A stretch of DNA of 32,770 bases, from contig JAHEJX010000037.1 in assembly GCA_024638645.1 (NCBI GenBank), forward strand, positions 1 to 32,770, in the 5' to 3' direction. Shown here one piece after another: positions 8,608 to 16,094 of this stretch; position 1 is the stretch's first letter, and every line of letters begins with the position of its first letter. A program made the translations under genes and the position numbers. The notes beneath the pieces are model-generated. The model did not search any database. It had not been told where the DNA came from and saw only the letters and a list, made by a program, of their open reading frames with translations. The DNA is from Actinomycetes bacterium. Lineage in GTDB: Bacteria > Actinomycetota > Acidimicrobiia > Spongiisociales > UBA5794.

Positions 8608-9183
8608 CTAGGCGGCGTCCCAGTCTCCGAGCCACTGGATCAAGCCGGCCATGTCGACATCGGGGCCGAATTGTGCAATGAAGTTCTCACCCTGTTCTGT
8701 CCAGGCAACGAACGAGATCGCCTCAGGAACAAAGAGGGAACAGCCAGGCTCACCTCGTACCGTTGCAGGCTCCCATTCGAGATAGAGGGGGTCGCCGAGG
8801 GGTGCGTCACAGATCGGTTTCCCGTTCGCCGACACGGATTGGACGCTGACGTACACCGAATCGTCTGGGCGCCGCAGGACGATGCTGCCCTCGCTGCCGC
8901 CAACCGGCACGCGCTGTGAGATCTGAACGGCCGCCGAGAGTTCGCCCGTCGAGGCGTCTGGAGGAGCCGACGGCAGCAGCATCCACATTTGCCCTTGGCG
9001 CAGAGCGTCGCGGAGGGTCGTAAGGACATCGACAGGTGGGCTCCACGCTGGGCTCCAACCACTGGCGTAGCCCACTGAGACGGCAGTGATCGTCGGCTCG
9101 CTCGTGCCGGGCGACCCGGAGAGCCCATCGGCACACCCTGAACTGATCAGGGCAACAGCGGCGACAGCCACGGCAAGTCTCAT
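8608..9183 (-). CDS. Lipoprotein of unknown function
   Basis: A 191-residue predicted lipoprotein. The signal peptide MRLAVAVAAVALISSGC places the lipidated Cys at residue 17. The start at 9183 is supported by GGAGG six bases upstream; an in-frame ATG at 9219 would bury the signal peptide. The mature protein has a Ser/Thr/Pro-rich linker and then a mixed alpha/beta region with a Cys pair (CDAPLGDP and GCSLFVPE) that could form a disulfide outside the membrane. I do not recognise the domain. It is a stand-alone gene between the cupin and a MerR remnant. Confidence 0.7.
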   Translation of the reverse strand: MRLAVAVAAVALISSGCADGLSGSPGTSEPTITAVSVGYASGWSPAWSPPVDVLTTLRDALRQGQMWMLLPSAPPDASTGELSAAVQISQRVPVGGSEGSIVLRRPDDSVYVSVQSVSANGKPICDAPLGDPLYLEWEPATVRGEPGCSLFVPEAISFVAWTEQGENFIAQFGPDVDMAGLIQWLGDWDAA

Positions 9184-9213
9184 CCCATCCTCCAGAAGGG
9201 CCGGCATGGCCCA

Positions 9214-9456
9214 TTGCAATTGAGACGCTGCGTGGCAGTCGCCGGTTCCTCGACCGGCGTCCGTTTTTGTGTTCTAGACCCTTGCATCACATTGCTCCGC
9301 CAGGTTGGGCTTCCGCTCAACGAGGTGGCCAGGGCCCTCGACGATCCGCAATGGGACACCCGGGCGGCCATTGCCGCCCACCGGGAGGCTGTTGAGCGCC
9401 GGCTCGAAGCCGAGACGCGCCTGCGCGGCCGACTGAAACCGAGTGCTCAATCATGA
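9214..9456 (+). pseudogene. MerR-family regulator remnant (effector half only)
   Basis: The stretch translated from about 9286 to 9456 reads LLRQVGLPLNEVARALDD, then WDTRAAIAAHREAVERRLEAE, the helix and coiled-coil region typical of MerR/TipA-type regulators just after the DNA-binding domain. The upstream sequence in this frame does not encode the winged helix (no YYRRYSED-like motif), and there is no downstream effector domain. I therefore read it as a decayed fragment and not a working gene. It runs into the convergent end of the radical SAM operon with 62 bases between them. Confidence 0.5.
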
Positions 9457-9518
9457 AGGCGACGGGTTAGGCGCTGGCATCCGCGGGCCACACGATCGGC
9501 GCCGAGAGCTCCACGGCG

Positions 9519-9893
9519 TCACCCCAGCAGGCTCCACAGGGTCCACGCAGTTCCCGCTGTCGCCGCCAGCGCCAGATACGCGATGACCAGGCGGGTGTCG
9601 CCGAGGAGGCAGCGGCTGGCAGCGAGCCCGCGCCGCCGCGCCCGCCAGTAGCCGGCGACGCCTATCCAGCCGAAGACGGCCACCGTGAGCGGCGGAGTGA
9701 TAAGCCAGGCGATGACCCCGATCGTCGTGTAGATGCACAGCCGCAGTGGGTCGTATTCCGCAGGCGGCGCATCTGGTGACGCAACCGCAATTGGGGACGG
9801 TCGGTCCACAACTTCTGACGTTGCTGCGGGCACGTTGGCCGCAACCGGGAGCGCCGCCGTGTCGCCGAACGCACCCGGGGCTCGATCTCTCAC
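9519..9893 (-). CDS. Small two-helix membrane protein, last gene of radical SAM operon
   Basis: A 124-residue protein with an Ala/Pro-rich, probably disordered N-terminal 50 residues and two transmembrane segments, about 53-80 (CIYTTIGVIAWLITPPLTV) and 102-123. The basic loop GYWRARRRGL between them should face the cytoplasm. The GTG start at 9893 overlaps the stop codon of the radical SAM gene in a GTGA arrangement and has GGAGG eight bases upstream, so it is translationally coupled. A longer frame up to 10232 is only a shadow of the radical SAM gene. I do not recognise the family; its place in the operon suggests a membrane partner for the enzyme. Confidence 0.75.
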   Translation of the reverse strand: MRDRAPGAFGDTAALPVAANVPAATSEVVDRPSPIAVASPDAPPAEYDPLRLCIYTTIGVIAWLITPPLTVAVFGWIGVAGYWRARRRGLAASRCLLGDTRLVIAYLALAATAGTAWTLWSLLG

Positions 9894-11503
9894 GTTGCCA
9901 CCTCCACCTCTCGTCTCGTCGGCAATAGCGCCAGCGGAGTCGTTCCCTCGTGTCGTCCCGCCACCTCGGATAGCTTGGTTCGAGCCAGCGGCGCCCACGC
10001 CTGCACCGCGCAGAATGGGGCGCACTGATCGAGGTCTTCTGCCGACTTGGTGCCGACGTGAACACAGCACTGCAGAAGCCGTTCCTCGAGCATGGTGTTG
10101 ATGTCCATGAACGGCTTGATGGTGATGCGCTTGATGCGCTCCCCGATCATTTCCCGCAACCGCTCCTGGCGGCCTACCGCCGACCCCGCCAGCCGCAGCA
10201 GGCTGGCGATACCCAGGTCGCAGGTCTCGCACACGTTGCGAATGAGCTCACCGACTGTGGGATGGCTCAGCGAAGACTGCTCGGAAAGCAGGCCGAGCAG
10301 TGAATCCTGCACAACGGCGCGCAACTCGTCGGGAATCTCGTGATCGGCGATCCGGTTCGCCACCAATCCCAGATGCTCCTTGAGGCGGTCGTGGCCGATC
10401 ATGGACACCATCGAACGCCACTCCCCCGCATCGGTCTTGACCAGGTAGCCCACCGAACAGCAGTGCGGATGCGAGCACGGCAATGCCGTCATGTCACGCC
10501 AGGTCACCAGCCCGTCCGTTTGCGGGCCGAGGCGCTTGAGAACGCCGGTGTGGGTGAGCCGTTGGTATGGGTTGATCGGGGTGGACCGGCCTGAACCGAA
10601 CTGGGGTTGAATCGTGACCCCGCCGACGTAGGGAGTATCGAGCGCCGTCTGGATGACGGCCCCGATCTCGTCGTCGTTGACGCCGAGAGTTGCCGTCATC
10701 GTGAGCGTTGTGAAGATACCGGCCCCAGACAACCGCCCCAGCGCTCGCTCCTTCATGGCCCGGAGGTCCGCCCGGCGATGGTATTGATGCGTCTCTTTGC
10801 GCAGTCCGTCGAACTGCAGGTAGGCCTCGACGCTGCTCCGGTTCCGCTGCAGTGCCGCCAGCAACTCGTCGTCCTTCGCCACGAGGACTCCGTTGGTGTT
10901 GACGAGGACGCGCACGATGTTGCGCTGACACAGTTCGTCGAGCAGCTCGATGAACTGTGGGTGCAGTGTCGGCTCCCCCCCGCTGAGCATGACGACGTCG
11001 AGCCTGCCGTTCTCCCGTGCCAGCCGCTGGTCGACGTTGGCGAGAACTTCCGCCATCGGCACCACACCCGCCATATCCGGAGACGAATCGGCGAAACACG
11101 TCGGGCAGCGCAGATTGCACACCTGGGTGATGTCCTCCAGCAGGATGCAGGTGTGCTGAGTCTGCATTTCGCCGAGCCCGCGGAGGTACGCCGCCGGCAC
11201 CGGGTCGTAGTTCCCGAACGAGTCGGGGGCATGCACCTTGGTGGGAGCCGTCCACTCCTCCAGATACCGCAGGATATCGGCATCCTCGTCGTACAGGGTG
11301 ACAACCTTGCCGTGGTCCGGACACCCCCGTACCAGCCACACTTCTCCTTCGAGCTCTGCCAGGTACCCGGACAGTCGGCGCACCTGGTCGAGCGGCCGGT
11401 CCGGCGCTTCGTCGTGACACATCGGGCAGAACGCGGTGACGTAGCGCAACACACGATCGCGCCGCAGCGGCATGCCAAGTGGGGTTTCGGTCGAGATTGT
11501 CAT
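9890..11503 (-). CDS. Radical SAM enzyme, MJ0619/tetraether-synthase-like
   Basis: A 537-residue radical SAM protein. The cluster motif is CNLRCPTC (Cys129, Cys133, Cys136), preceded by QHTCILLEDIT as in the MJ0619/Tes group, and followed by SGGEPTLHP. An N-terminal metal site is likely formed by FCPMCH (Cys26, Cys29) and GCPDHG (Cys61, His64). Further Cys clusters occur at 343/348/349, 425/428, 479/480 and 494/498. Relatives include archaeal tetraether lipid synthase and pterin methylases, which do radical chemistry on unactivated carbons. The CGLCPxH block usually found just before the TC motif is absent here. The ATG at 11503 shares one base with the upstream stop (TGATG). It sits in an operon with an Lgt-like lipid enzyme, which suggests a lipid or lipid-linked substrate. 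Confidence 0.88.
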   Translation of the reverse strand: MTISTETPLGMPLRRDRVLRYVTAFCPMCHDEAPDRPLDQVRRLSGYLAELEGEVWLVRGCPDHGKVVTLYDEDADILRYLEEWTAPTKVHAPDSFGNYDPVPAAYLRGLGEMQTQHTCILLEDITQVCNLRCPTCFADSSPDMAGVVPMAEVLANVDQRLARENGRLDVVMLSGGEPTLHPQFIELLDELCQRNIVRVLVNTNGVLVAKDDELLAALQRNRSSVEAYLQFDGLRKETHQYHRRADLRAMKERALGRLSGAGIFTTLTMTATLGVNDDEIGAVIQTALDTPYVGGVTIQPQFGSGRSTPINPYQRLTHTGVLKRLGPQTDGLVTWRDMTALPCSHPHCCSVGYLVKTDAGEWRSMVSMIGHDRLKEHLGLVANRIADHEIPDELRAVVQDSLLGLLSEQSSLSHPTVGELIRNVCETCDLGIASLLRLAGSAVGRQERLREMIGERIKRITIKPFMDINTMLEERLLQCCVHVGTKSAEDLDQCAPFCAVQAWAPLARTKLSEVAGRHEGTTPLALLPTRREVEVAT

Positions 11504-11838
11504 CAGTTGTACATCGAGCTGAGCATGGCGAAACACACCCCGGCGAGCACGGCCACTGCTGCTGCAGTCACGGCGAGGCCCCGCAGAAAGCAGCGCCTGA
11601 AACGAGGATCACGAACAGAGAAGTAGATGGCAACCACGATCCCAGCCAGGAAGACAGCCCCACTGCTGGCCGACGCAGCCGCTCCGGCAAGACTCGCCAG
11701 CGTGCCGGCGACGAAACTAAGCGCAATGAGCCCGCCGAAGACCATCAGCCCGCACACCAGGAAACCCGGCTCCTTGGGGGGCGGCTGCGGTGGAGGCATG
11801 TTGGGCGGAGGCATCTGTGGCGGTGGAGCATCAGTCAT
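11503..11838 (-). CDS. Proline-rich small membrane protein in Lgt-like/radical SAM operon
   Basis: A 111-residue protein with a proline-rich N-terminal tail (residues 5-24, PPP repeats) and about three hydrophobic segments (roughly 26-48, 58-72 and 84-107), with the basic loop DPRFRRCFLR before the last. The start at 11838 is fixed by GAGGAGG upstream and by the four-base ATGA overlap with the stop of the Lgt-like gene. Its own stop overlaps the radical SAM start by one base. It resembles generic actinobacterial Pro-rich membrane proteins; no function can be assigned. Coupling on both sides suggests it is made in fixed ratio with the two enzymes and may link them at the membrane. Confidence 0.8.
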   Translation of the reverse strand: MTDAPPPQMPPPNMPPPQPPPKEPGFLVCGLMVFGGLIALSFVAGTLASLAGAAASASSGAVFLAGIVVAIYFSVRDPRFRRCFLRGLAVTAAAVAVLAGVCFAMLSSMYN

Positions 11839-12608
11839 GCGGTGACCTCCTCGAGTCTTGGCCGGCGGGCACCCCTGGCGACCGCCCACGCCAGCAGCGG
11901 CAACGTCACAACCAGGAACACTTGGGAACCGGACAGCCCGAACGCCAACTCGGGATTGCCCCTAACGAACTCCACGAGCAACCTGAAGATCCCGTAGCCG
12001 AGCAAATACAGCTTGAACGACTGACCATCCGGCAGCCGATCGCGCGTTGCCCACAGCAGGCCGAAGGCCGCGGCATGGAAGAGGATTTCGTACAGGAATG
12101 AAGGGTGTAGCGGAGCCCCGACCATGCATTGCGGACAGTTGGGAACGGTCGCGGCCAGCTCTGGAGAGAGGGTGATCCCCCACGGCATCCTGGTCGTCGT
12201 GCCGATCTGCTCGGTGAGGAAACATCCAATACGGCCTATGGCCATGCCGAGCGCCACCGCAGGGGCGAACAACTCGCCGGTGCTGTGCCTGTAGCCGACG
12301 ATGCGCTTGGTGACGACGGCCCCGGCGTATGCCCCCGCCAGGCCGCCGAGCACGCTGCGGCCGCCGTAGAGCCACACATCTACAAACGAGCTACCGGTCA
12401 GCGTGAATTGCCAGATGGCGGCCGCCCTGGCAAAGACCCCGCCGCCGATGAGAGCACCTACCGCCACCCACCGGACCCTGTCATCGAGTTGGTTGCGGGC
12501 GCGAGCCCGGATGTAGAAGACGATCAGCGCGGCAACCAGGCCCAGGCCGATGAAGAACTCGTGCGTCGGTACGCTCCAGCCTCCAAATCGAAACAGGGTC
12601 GGCACCAT
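11835..12608 (-). CDS. Divergent prolipoprotein diacylglyceryl transferase-like protein
   Basis: A 257-residue polytopic membrane protein of the Lgt family with about seven hydrophobic segments. Recognisable signatures are GGRSVLGGLAG (82-92), GRIGCF (125-130), HPSFLYE (168-174) and FRLLVEFVRGNPE (208-220). In the canonical Escherichia coli enzyme the first motif carries an essential His (HGGL) and the second an Asn (GRxGNF); here these are Leu87 and Cys129, and the NGE block is replaced by TEQ. It also has an NCPQC pair (Cys158, Cys161). Normal lipoprotein maturation is therefore doubtful and another lipid-transfer role is possible. First gene of the operon running down to 9519; no clear ribosome binding site at the ATG. 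Confidence 0.85.
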   Translation of the reverse strand: MVPTLFRFGGWSVPTHEFFIGLGLVAALIVFYIRARARNQLDDRVRWVAVGALIGGGVFARAAAIWQFTLTGSSFVDVWLYGGRSVLGGLAGAYAGAVVTKRIVGYRHSTGELFAPAVALGMAIGRIGCFLTEQIGTTTRMPWGITLSPELAATVPNCPQCMVGAPLHPSFLYEILFHAAAFGLLWATRDRLPDGQSFKLYLLGYGIFRLLVEFVRGNPELAFGLSGSQVFLVVTLPLLAWAVARGARRPRLEEVTA

Positions 12609-12929
12609 GGAGTAACGCTACTGCCCAGGAACGGACGAGGGGGCCGAACGGCATGCCTTTTTGTCGATGGCTCCGCATTGATTTCCAGGCCCATCGGGCC
12701 GACGAATCCGGCAACCGGCCGAATTTGCGAACCAGCGGAGTGCCTTCTTCGACCATGGCGTGAGGTTATCGCCCAGCGTCGGCCTGAAGCGGCAGGCCAT
12801 ACCGCCAGCGAGAGCGCCGTCAGAACGGGCCTCGCTCGATTCCAACAAGTGTCTCGCACGAGGTGTAGCCCGAGTCGCCATCTCCGGCACCGCAGATGTC
12901 ATCGTCGCGCTTCATCACGCCGTGGCGCG
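12609..12929. other. Gap of 321 bases without a supported gene
   Basis: This stretch lies between the start of the Lgt-like operon and the stop of the TolB-like gene. It must hold the operon promoter, but I see no convincing -10/-35 pair. Open frames on both strands have Arg/Pro/Ser-rich shadow composition, no ribosome binding site and no known motif. I find no tRNA or other structured RNA signature. Confidence 0.4.
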
Positions 12930-13820
12930 TTAGTCGGCCCGCCAATCGGGGAAGAAGTCACGCGAGGCCCGAGTCAGTCGGGTGCGGTCGGAACCGTCTG
13001 CCGCCATTACCCAGATGGCGATTTCGCCGTTTCGCATCAAGGCGGTGTAAGCGACCTCGGAGCCATCTGGTGAGTACGTCGGAGCGAACTCCCATCGTCG
13101 ATTGGTTCGAGTGATCCGCTCGGCGCGGTCGTCGTCTTCAACCTCGGCCGCCCAGATGTCGCCGCCGCGGCTGAACAAGATGGACTCACCGTCAGGAGAC
13201 CAATCCGGGTGCTCGGCATCCCTTCGGCCGAAAGTGAGCTGCGTGGCATCACTGCCATCGACGTCGACAAGCCAGATGTCCTCGATGAGCTTGTGCCGGC
13301 TCGAGTAGGCGATCCGAGATCCATCCGGCGACCACTCTGGAAACGAGTCAAAACGCTTCTTGGTGAGACGTCGTTTGGACCGTCCGTCGGCCGTTATCAC
13401 CCAGATACTCTGCGAGTCCTTATTGCGCAACGTGTAGGCAATCTCAGTTCCGTCGGGAGCCCACGTCGGCGACCCCTCCTCCATCTTGTCGGTAAAGGTG
13501 AGCTGCCGCTTGTCGCCGCTATCGACGTTCATCACCCACAATTCGCACTGCGTCGGTTCGGCTACTGCGCAACGGGAAAATGCGATTCGGGTCCCGTCGG
13601 CGCTCCAATCCGGCGTTACCTCGTTGAAATTCCTGCTTCGTGTCAGCCGGGAGGTCTGACCGGTCACCCGGTCGACTGTCCAGATGTCGGTCTGTCCCTT
13701 GGTCCAACGGTTCAGCGCGATCTCGCCGTTGCTGCCCGGAAAAGTTGCTGCGGCGTTTGGCGGCGGCACTGTCGCAACCATCGCCAGAGCGACTACGACT
13801 GCGGCCGCGTATCGAATCAT
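12930..13820 (-). CDS. Secreted TolB-like PD40 beta-propeller protein
   Basis: A 296-residue exported protein. A Sec signal peptide (MIRYAAAVVVALAMVATV, then PNAAA) is followed by six TolB/PD40 repeats, each with a version of PxWSPDGxxIAYS: TPDWSADGTRIAFSR, SPTWAPDGTEIAYT, FPEWSPDGSRIAYSS, HPDWSPDGESILFSR, APTYSPDGSEVAYTA and a final FPDWRAD. These form a six-bladed propeller outside the membrane. Actinobacteria lack the Tol-Pal system of Gram-negatives, so the role is probably ligand or protein binding. The start at 13820 follows GGAGGG by a few bases; a longer frame to 13946 would hide the signal peptide. It is divergent from the second subtilase gene, with 230 bases between. Confidence 0.88.
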   Translation of the reverse strand: MIRYAAAVVVALAMVATVPPPNAAATFPGSNGEIALNRWTKGQTDIWTVDRVTGQTSRLTRSRNFNEVTPDWSADGTRIAFSRCAVAEPTQCELWVMNVDSGDKRQLTFTDKMEEGSPTWAPDGTEIAYTLRNKDSQSIWVITADGRSKRRLTKKRFDSFPEWSPDGSRIAYSSRHKLIEDIWLVDVDGSDATQLTFGRRDAEHPDWSPDGESILFSRGGDIWAAEVEDDDRAERITRTNRRWEFAPTYSPDGSEVAYTALMRNGEIAIWVMAADGSDRTRLTRASRDFFPDWRAD

Positions 13821-14050
13821 CCATCCCTCCAGCCCCACGAACGTTCGCAATATTAGGACACGCCCTACAGAACACCTCATGGAGGCAAACGTCTCAGTCG
13901 TAATCGGCGGCTGGACGGACATCTTGCTCGAGCGGTACGTCGACACGAACCCGGTCTAGATGTCTAGTCAGACGGTGCGTCCCGAGAACCATCCTCCGCG
14001 AGCACGGCGGCGCTGTCGATATGTAAATCAATACGGCATAGCGGAGACGG

Positions 14051-15802
14051 ATGACAATGACCACAACGAAGCGAGCCCGCTGGGCTGTTTCCTTCGCAGC
14101 ATTCCTCACCGCCGCTACCGCCCTGGTTGCGGCGCCGGTCACAGCATCGTCTGACACCAGCACCGTGTCGGTGATCGTGCGCGAGACAGCAGACGCGGCC
14201 AATGAAGCCGAGAACTATGTCACCCATCACGGGGGCTCGATCGGCAATCAACTCGCCATTATCGACTCGTTCGAAGCTTCGCTTCCCGCCACGGCCGTCG
14301 CCGATCTCGAAGCTCTCCCCAGCGTTGTGGCTGTCACGCCGAACGCCGCCGTCCAACTCCTCGACTGGGACACTACGCCCGGCCACACCCGCAACACAAT
14401 GGATCGCATCACCAACGACGTGCTCGAGGCGGACAAGTTCTGGAACGACGGCTCCCACGGGCAAGGTATCGACATTGCATTGATCGACTCCGGAGTCGTG
14501 CCTGTTGAAGGCCTCACCGTCGCAGGAAAGATCGTCAACGGGCCCGACCTGTCCTTCGAGTCACAAGCGGACAACCTGATGTATCTGGACACGTACGGAC
14601 ACGGCACGCACCTCGCCGGAATCATGGCCGGCAATGACGGACACGCCTCGAATATCACTACCCATTCTGTCAAGAGGGGATTCCTCGGCGTGGCTCCCGA
14701 GGCCCGCGTGGTATCAATCAAGGTGGCCGACGCCAACGGCAACACCGATGTCTCGCAGGTCATCGCCGCCATTGATTGGGTCGTGCAACACCGCAACGAC
14801 AACGGGCTCAACATCCGGGTGCTCAATCTGTCGTTCGGCACCGATTCGACTCAGGGCTACAGGCTCGACCCGCTGGCATACGCCGCTGAGGTGGCTTGGA
14901 AGCATGGCATCGTCGTCGTAGTCGCTGCCGGTAACGACGGCAACGATTCCCGGCTGCGCAACCCGGCGACGAATCCTTTCGTCATCGCTGTCGGAGCTCT
15001 CGACGCCAACGGGACAAGCCGCACCCGCGACGATTGGCTACCAGGATTCTCGAGCTGCGGAACAGCGACCCGCCACGTGGATGTTCTCGCACCAGGCAAG
15101 TCGATTGTCAGCCTGCGGGCCCCCGGCTCATCAGCGGACCTGGACTTCCCGAACGCAAGGGTCGACGACCGCTACTTCAAGGGCAGCGGCACGTCTCAGG
15201 CAGCCGCCATGGTCTCCGGCGCAGCCGCGCTACTCATCAGCCAGCGGCCCGACCTGACCCCGGACCAGGTCAAGAAGATCCTCGTCGACACCACGGACAC
15301 AGTGTGGTGGATCGCCGACGAGTGCCATGGCGCCGGGTTAATCGATCTGGACGCGGCTGCGAATGCGTCAACGCCATCCGCACTCGCCGCTCTGCAGACA
15401 CACGACCCGGCAACCGGCCTCGGCTCACTAGAGGCAGCTCGCGGCTCGATGCACGTGGCAATGGACGGTGTGGTCCTCATCGGTGAGCAAGACATCTTTG
15501 GACAGTATTGGAACGGCGCCTCCTGGTCTGGAGCATCGTGGAGCGGCGCATCCTGGTCAGGCGGCGAGTGGAACAGCTCGACGTGGACCGGCGCATCGTG
15601 GAGCGGCGCATCGTGGTCAGGAGCATCGTGGAGCGGCGCATCGTGGAGCGGCGCATCGTGGTCAGGAGCTTCCTGGTCCGGCGCTTCGTGGTCGGCCAAC
15701 ACATGGAATGGCGCCTCGTGGTCTGGAGCATCGTGGAGCGGTGCCTCGTGGAGTGGAGCTTCGTGGAGCTCCAACGGATGGCTGGGTGGCTCATGGGACT
15801 GA
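14051..15802 (+). CDS. Secreted S8 subtilase with Trp-periodic C-terminal repeat tail
   Basis: A 583-residue exported serine protease. A signal peptide (about 1-33, ending VTASS) is followed by an I9-like propeptide (about 38-103). The catalytic domain carries Asp146 (IDSG), His184 (GHGTHLAG), Asn295 (AAGNDGN) and Ser382 (GTSQAAAMVSG), all intact. From residue 487 to 582 the chain becomes a pentapeptide repeat, mostly WSGAS, in which a Trp occurs at every fifth residue without exception, 20 times; variants such as EWNSS, TWTGA and TWNGA keep the spacing. Such a tail could pack as a beta structure that binds the cell wall, a polymer or other proteases; its role is unknown. GGAG lies upstream of the ATG, with a second ATG two codons in. 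Confidence 0.9.
   Translation: MTMTTTKRARWAVSFAAFLTAATALVAAPVTASSDTSTVSVIVRETADAANEAENYVTHHGGSIGNQLAIIDSFEASLPATAVADLEALPSVVAVTPNAAVQLLDWDTTPGHTRNTMDRITNDVLEADKFWNDGSHGQGIDIALIDSGVVPVEGLTVAGKIVNGPDLSFESQADNLMYLDTYGHGTHLAGIMAGNDGHASNITTHSVKRGFLGVAPEARVVSIKVADANGNTDVSQVIAAIDWVVQHRNDNGLNIRVLNLSFGTDSTQGYRLDPLAYAAEVAWKHGIVVVVAAGNDGNDSRLRNPATNPFVIAVGALDANGTSRTRDDWLPGFSSCGTATRHVDVLAPGKSIVSLRAPGSSADLDFPNARVDDRYFKGSGTSQAAAMVSGAAALLISQRPDLTPDQVKKILVDTTDTVWWIADECHGAGLIDLDAAANASTPSALAALQTHDPATGLGSLEAARGSMHVAMDGVVLIGEQDIFGQYWNGASWSGASWSGASWSGGEWNSSTWTGASWSGASWSGASWSGASWSGASWSGASWSGASWSANTWNGASWSGASWSGASWSGASWSSNGWLGGSWD
15509..15799 (+). repeat. 15-bp tandem repeat encoding WSGAS pentapeptides
   Basis: An in-frame tandem array of a 15-base unit close to TGGAGCGGCGCATCG, with synonymous and a few amino-acid-changing differences between copies (TCC/TCG, GGA/GGC, GCA/GCC/GCT). 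It encodes the C-terminal 96 residues of the subtilase. Period and reading frame never slip over 19-20 units. Nearly identical neighbouring copies suggest expansion and contraction by recombination or slippage. Confidence 0.9.
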
Positions 15803-15899
15803 CCATGACTCCCCCAACCATGGGACTCAGCTGGGAATGAAGATGACTAAGACAGCATCTGGCCTCAGCTGGGAGTGACCGCAGACGCATCAATGCGTC
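15803..15899 (+). other. Two imperfect 38-bp repeats and a hairpin after the subtilase
   Basis: 15803-15840 and 15841-15878 match at about 26 of 38 positions and both end in a CTCAGCTGGGA(A/G)TGA block. Each would read Gly-Leu-Ser-Trp-Glu-stop, echoing the real protein end Gly-Ser-Trp-Asp-stop at 15788-15802. A hairpin GACGCAT-CA-ATGCGTC follows at 15884-15899, without a T-run. The rest of the 292-base gap up to the next gene shows nothing else I can support. Confidence 0.4.
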
Positions 15900-16094
15900 G
15901 GAGGCGTGACGCCCTACCTCGACCACTCCCCTGAGGTTGATCGGAGCAACAGCTACCCCAATGCACTGTCTGGCCCCATGCCGGGTAGCGAGTCGCGGGG
16001 ATGGGCCGGAATCCTCTACTGGTGTTGACGCTCCTGGAGGATGATGTTGTCAGCAGACCTCCGGCCTGCGGCGCGCAGAGTAGGAGGCGAAGCG

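Noticed and set aside
10494-11420. 308-codon minus-strand frame within the radical SAM gene
   Set aside because: It is a frame-shifted shadow of the radical SAM coding sequence, which has all the family motifs.
12618-12902. Minus-strand 94-codon frame in the gap before the Lgt-like operon
   Set aside because: Arg/Pro/Ser-rich shadow composition, no ribosome binding site and no known domain.
13879-13959. 26-codon plus-strand frame in the divergent region before the second subtilase
   Set aside because: No ribosome binding site, and the sequence lies where promoters for the two flanking genes are expected.
15509-15799. Tandem repeats resembling a CRISPR array
   Set aside because: The 15-base units are contiguous without spacers and stay in the reading frame of the subtilase.
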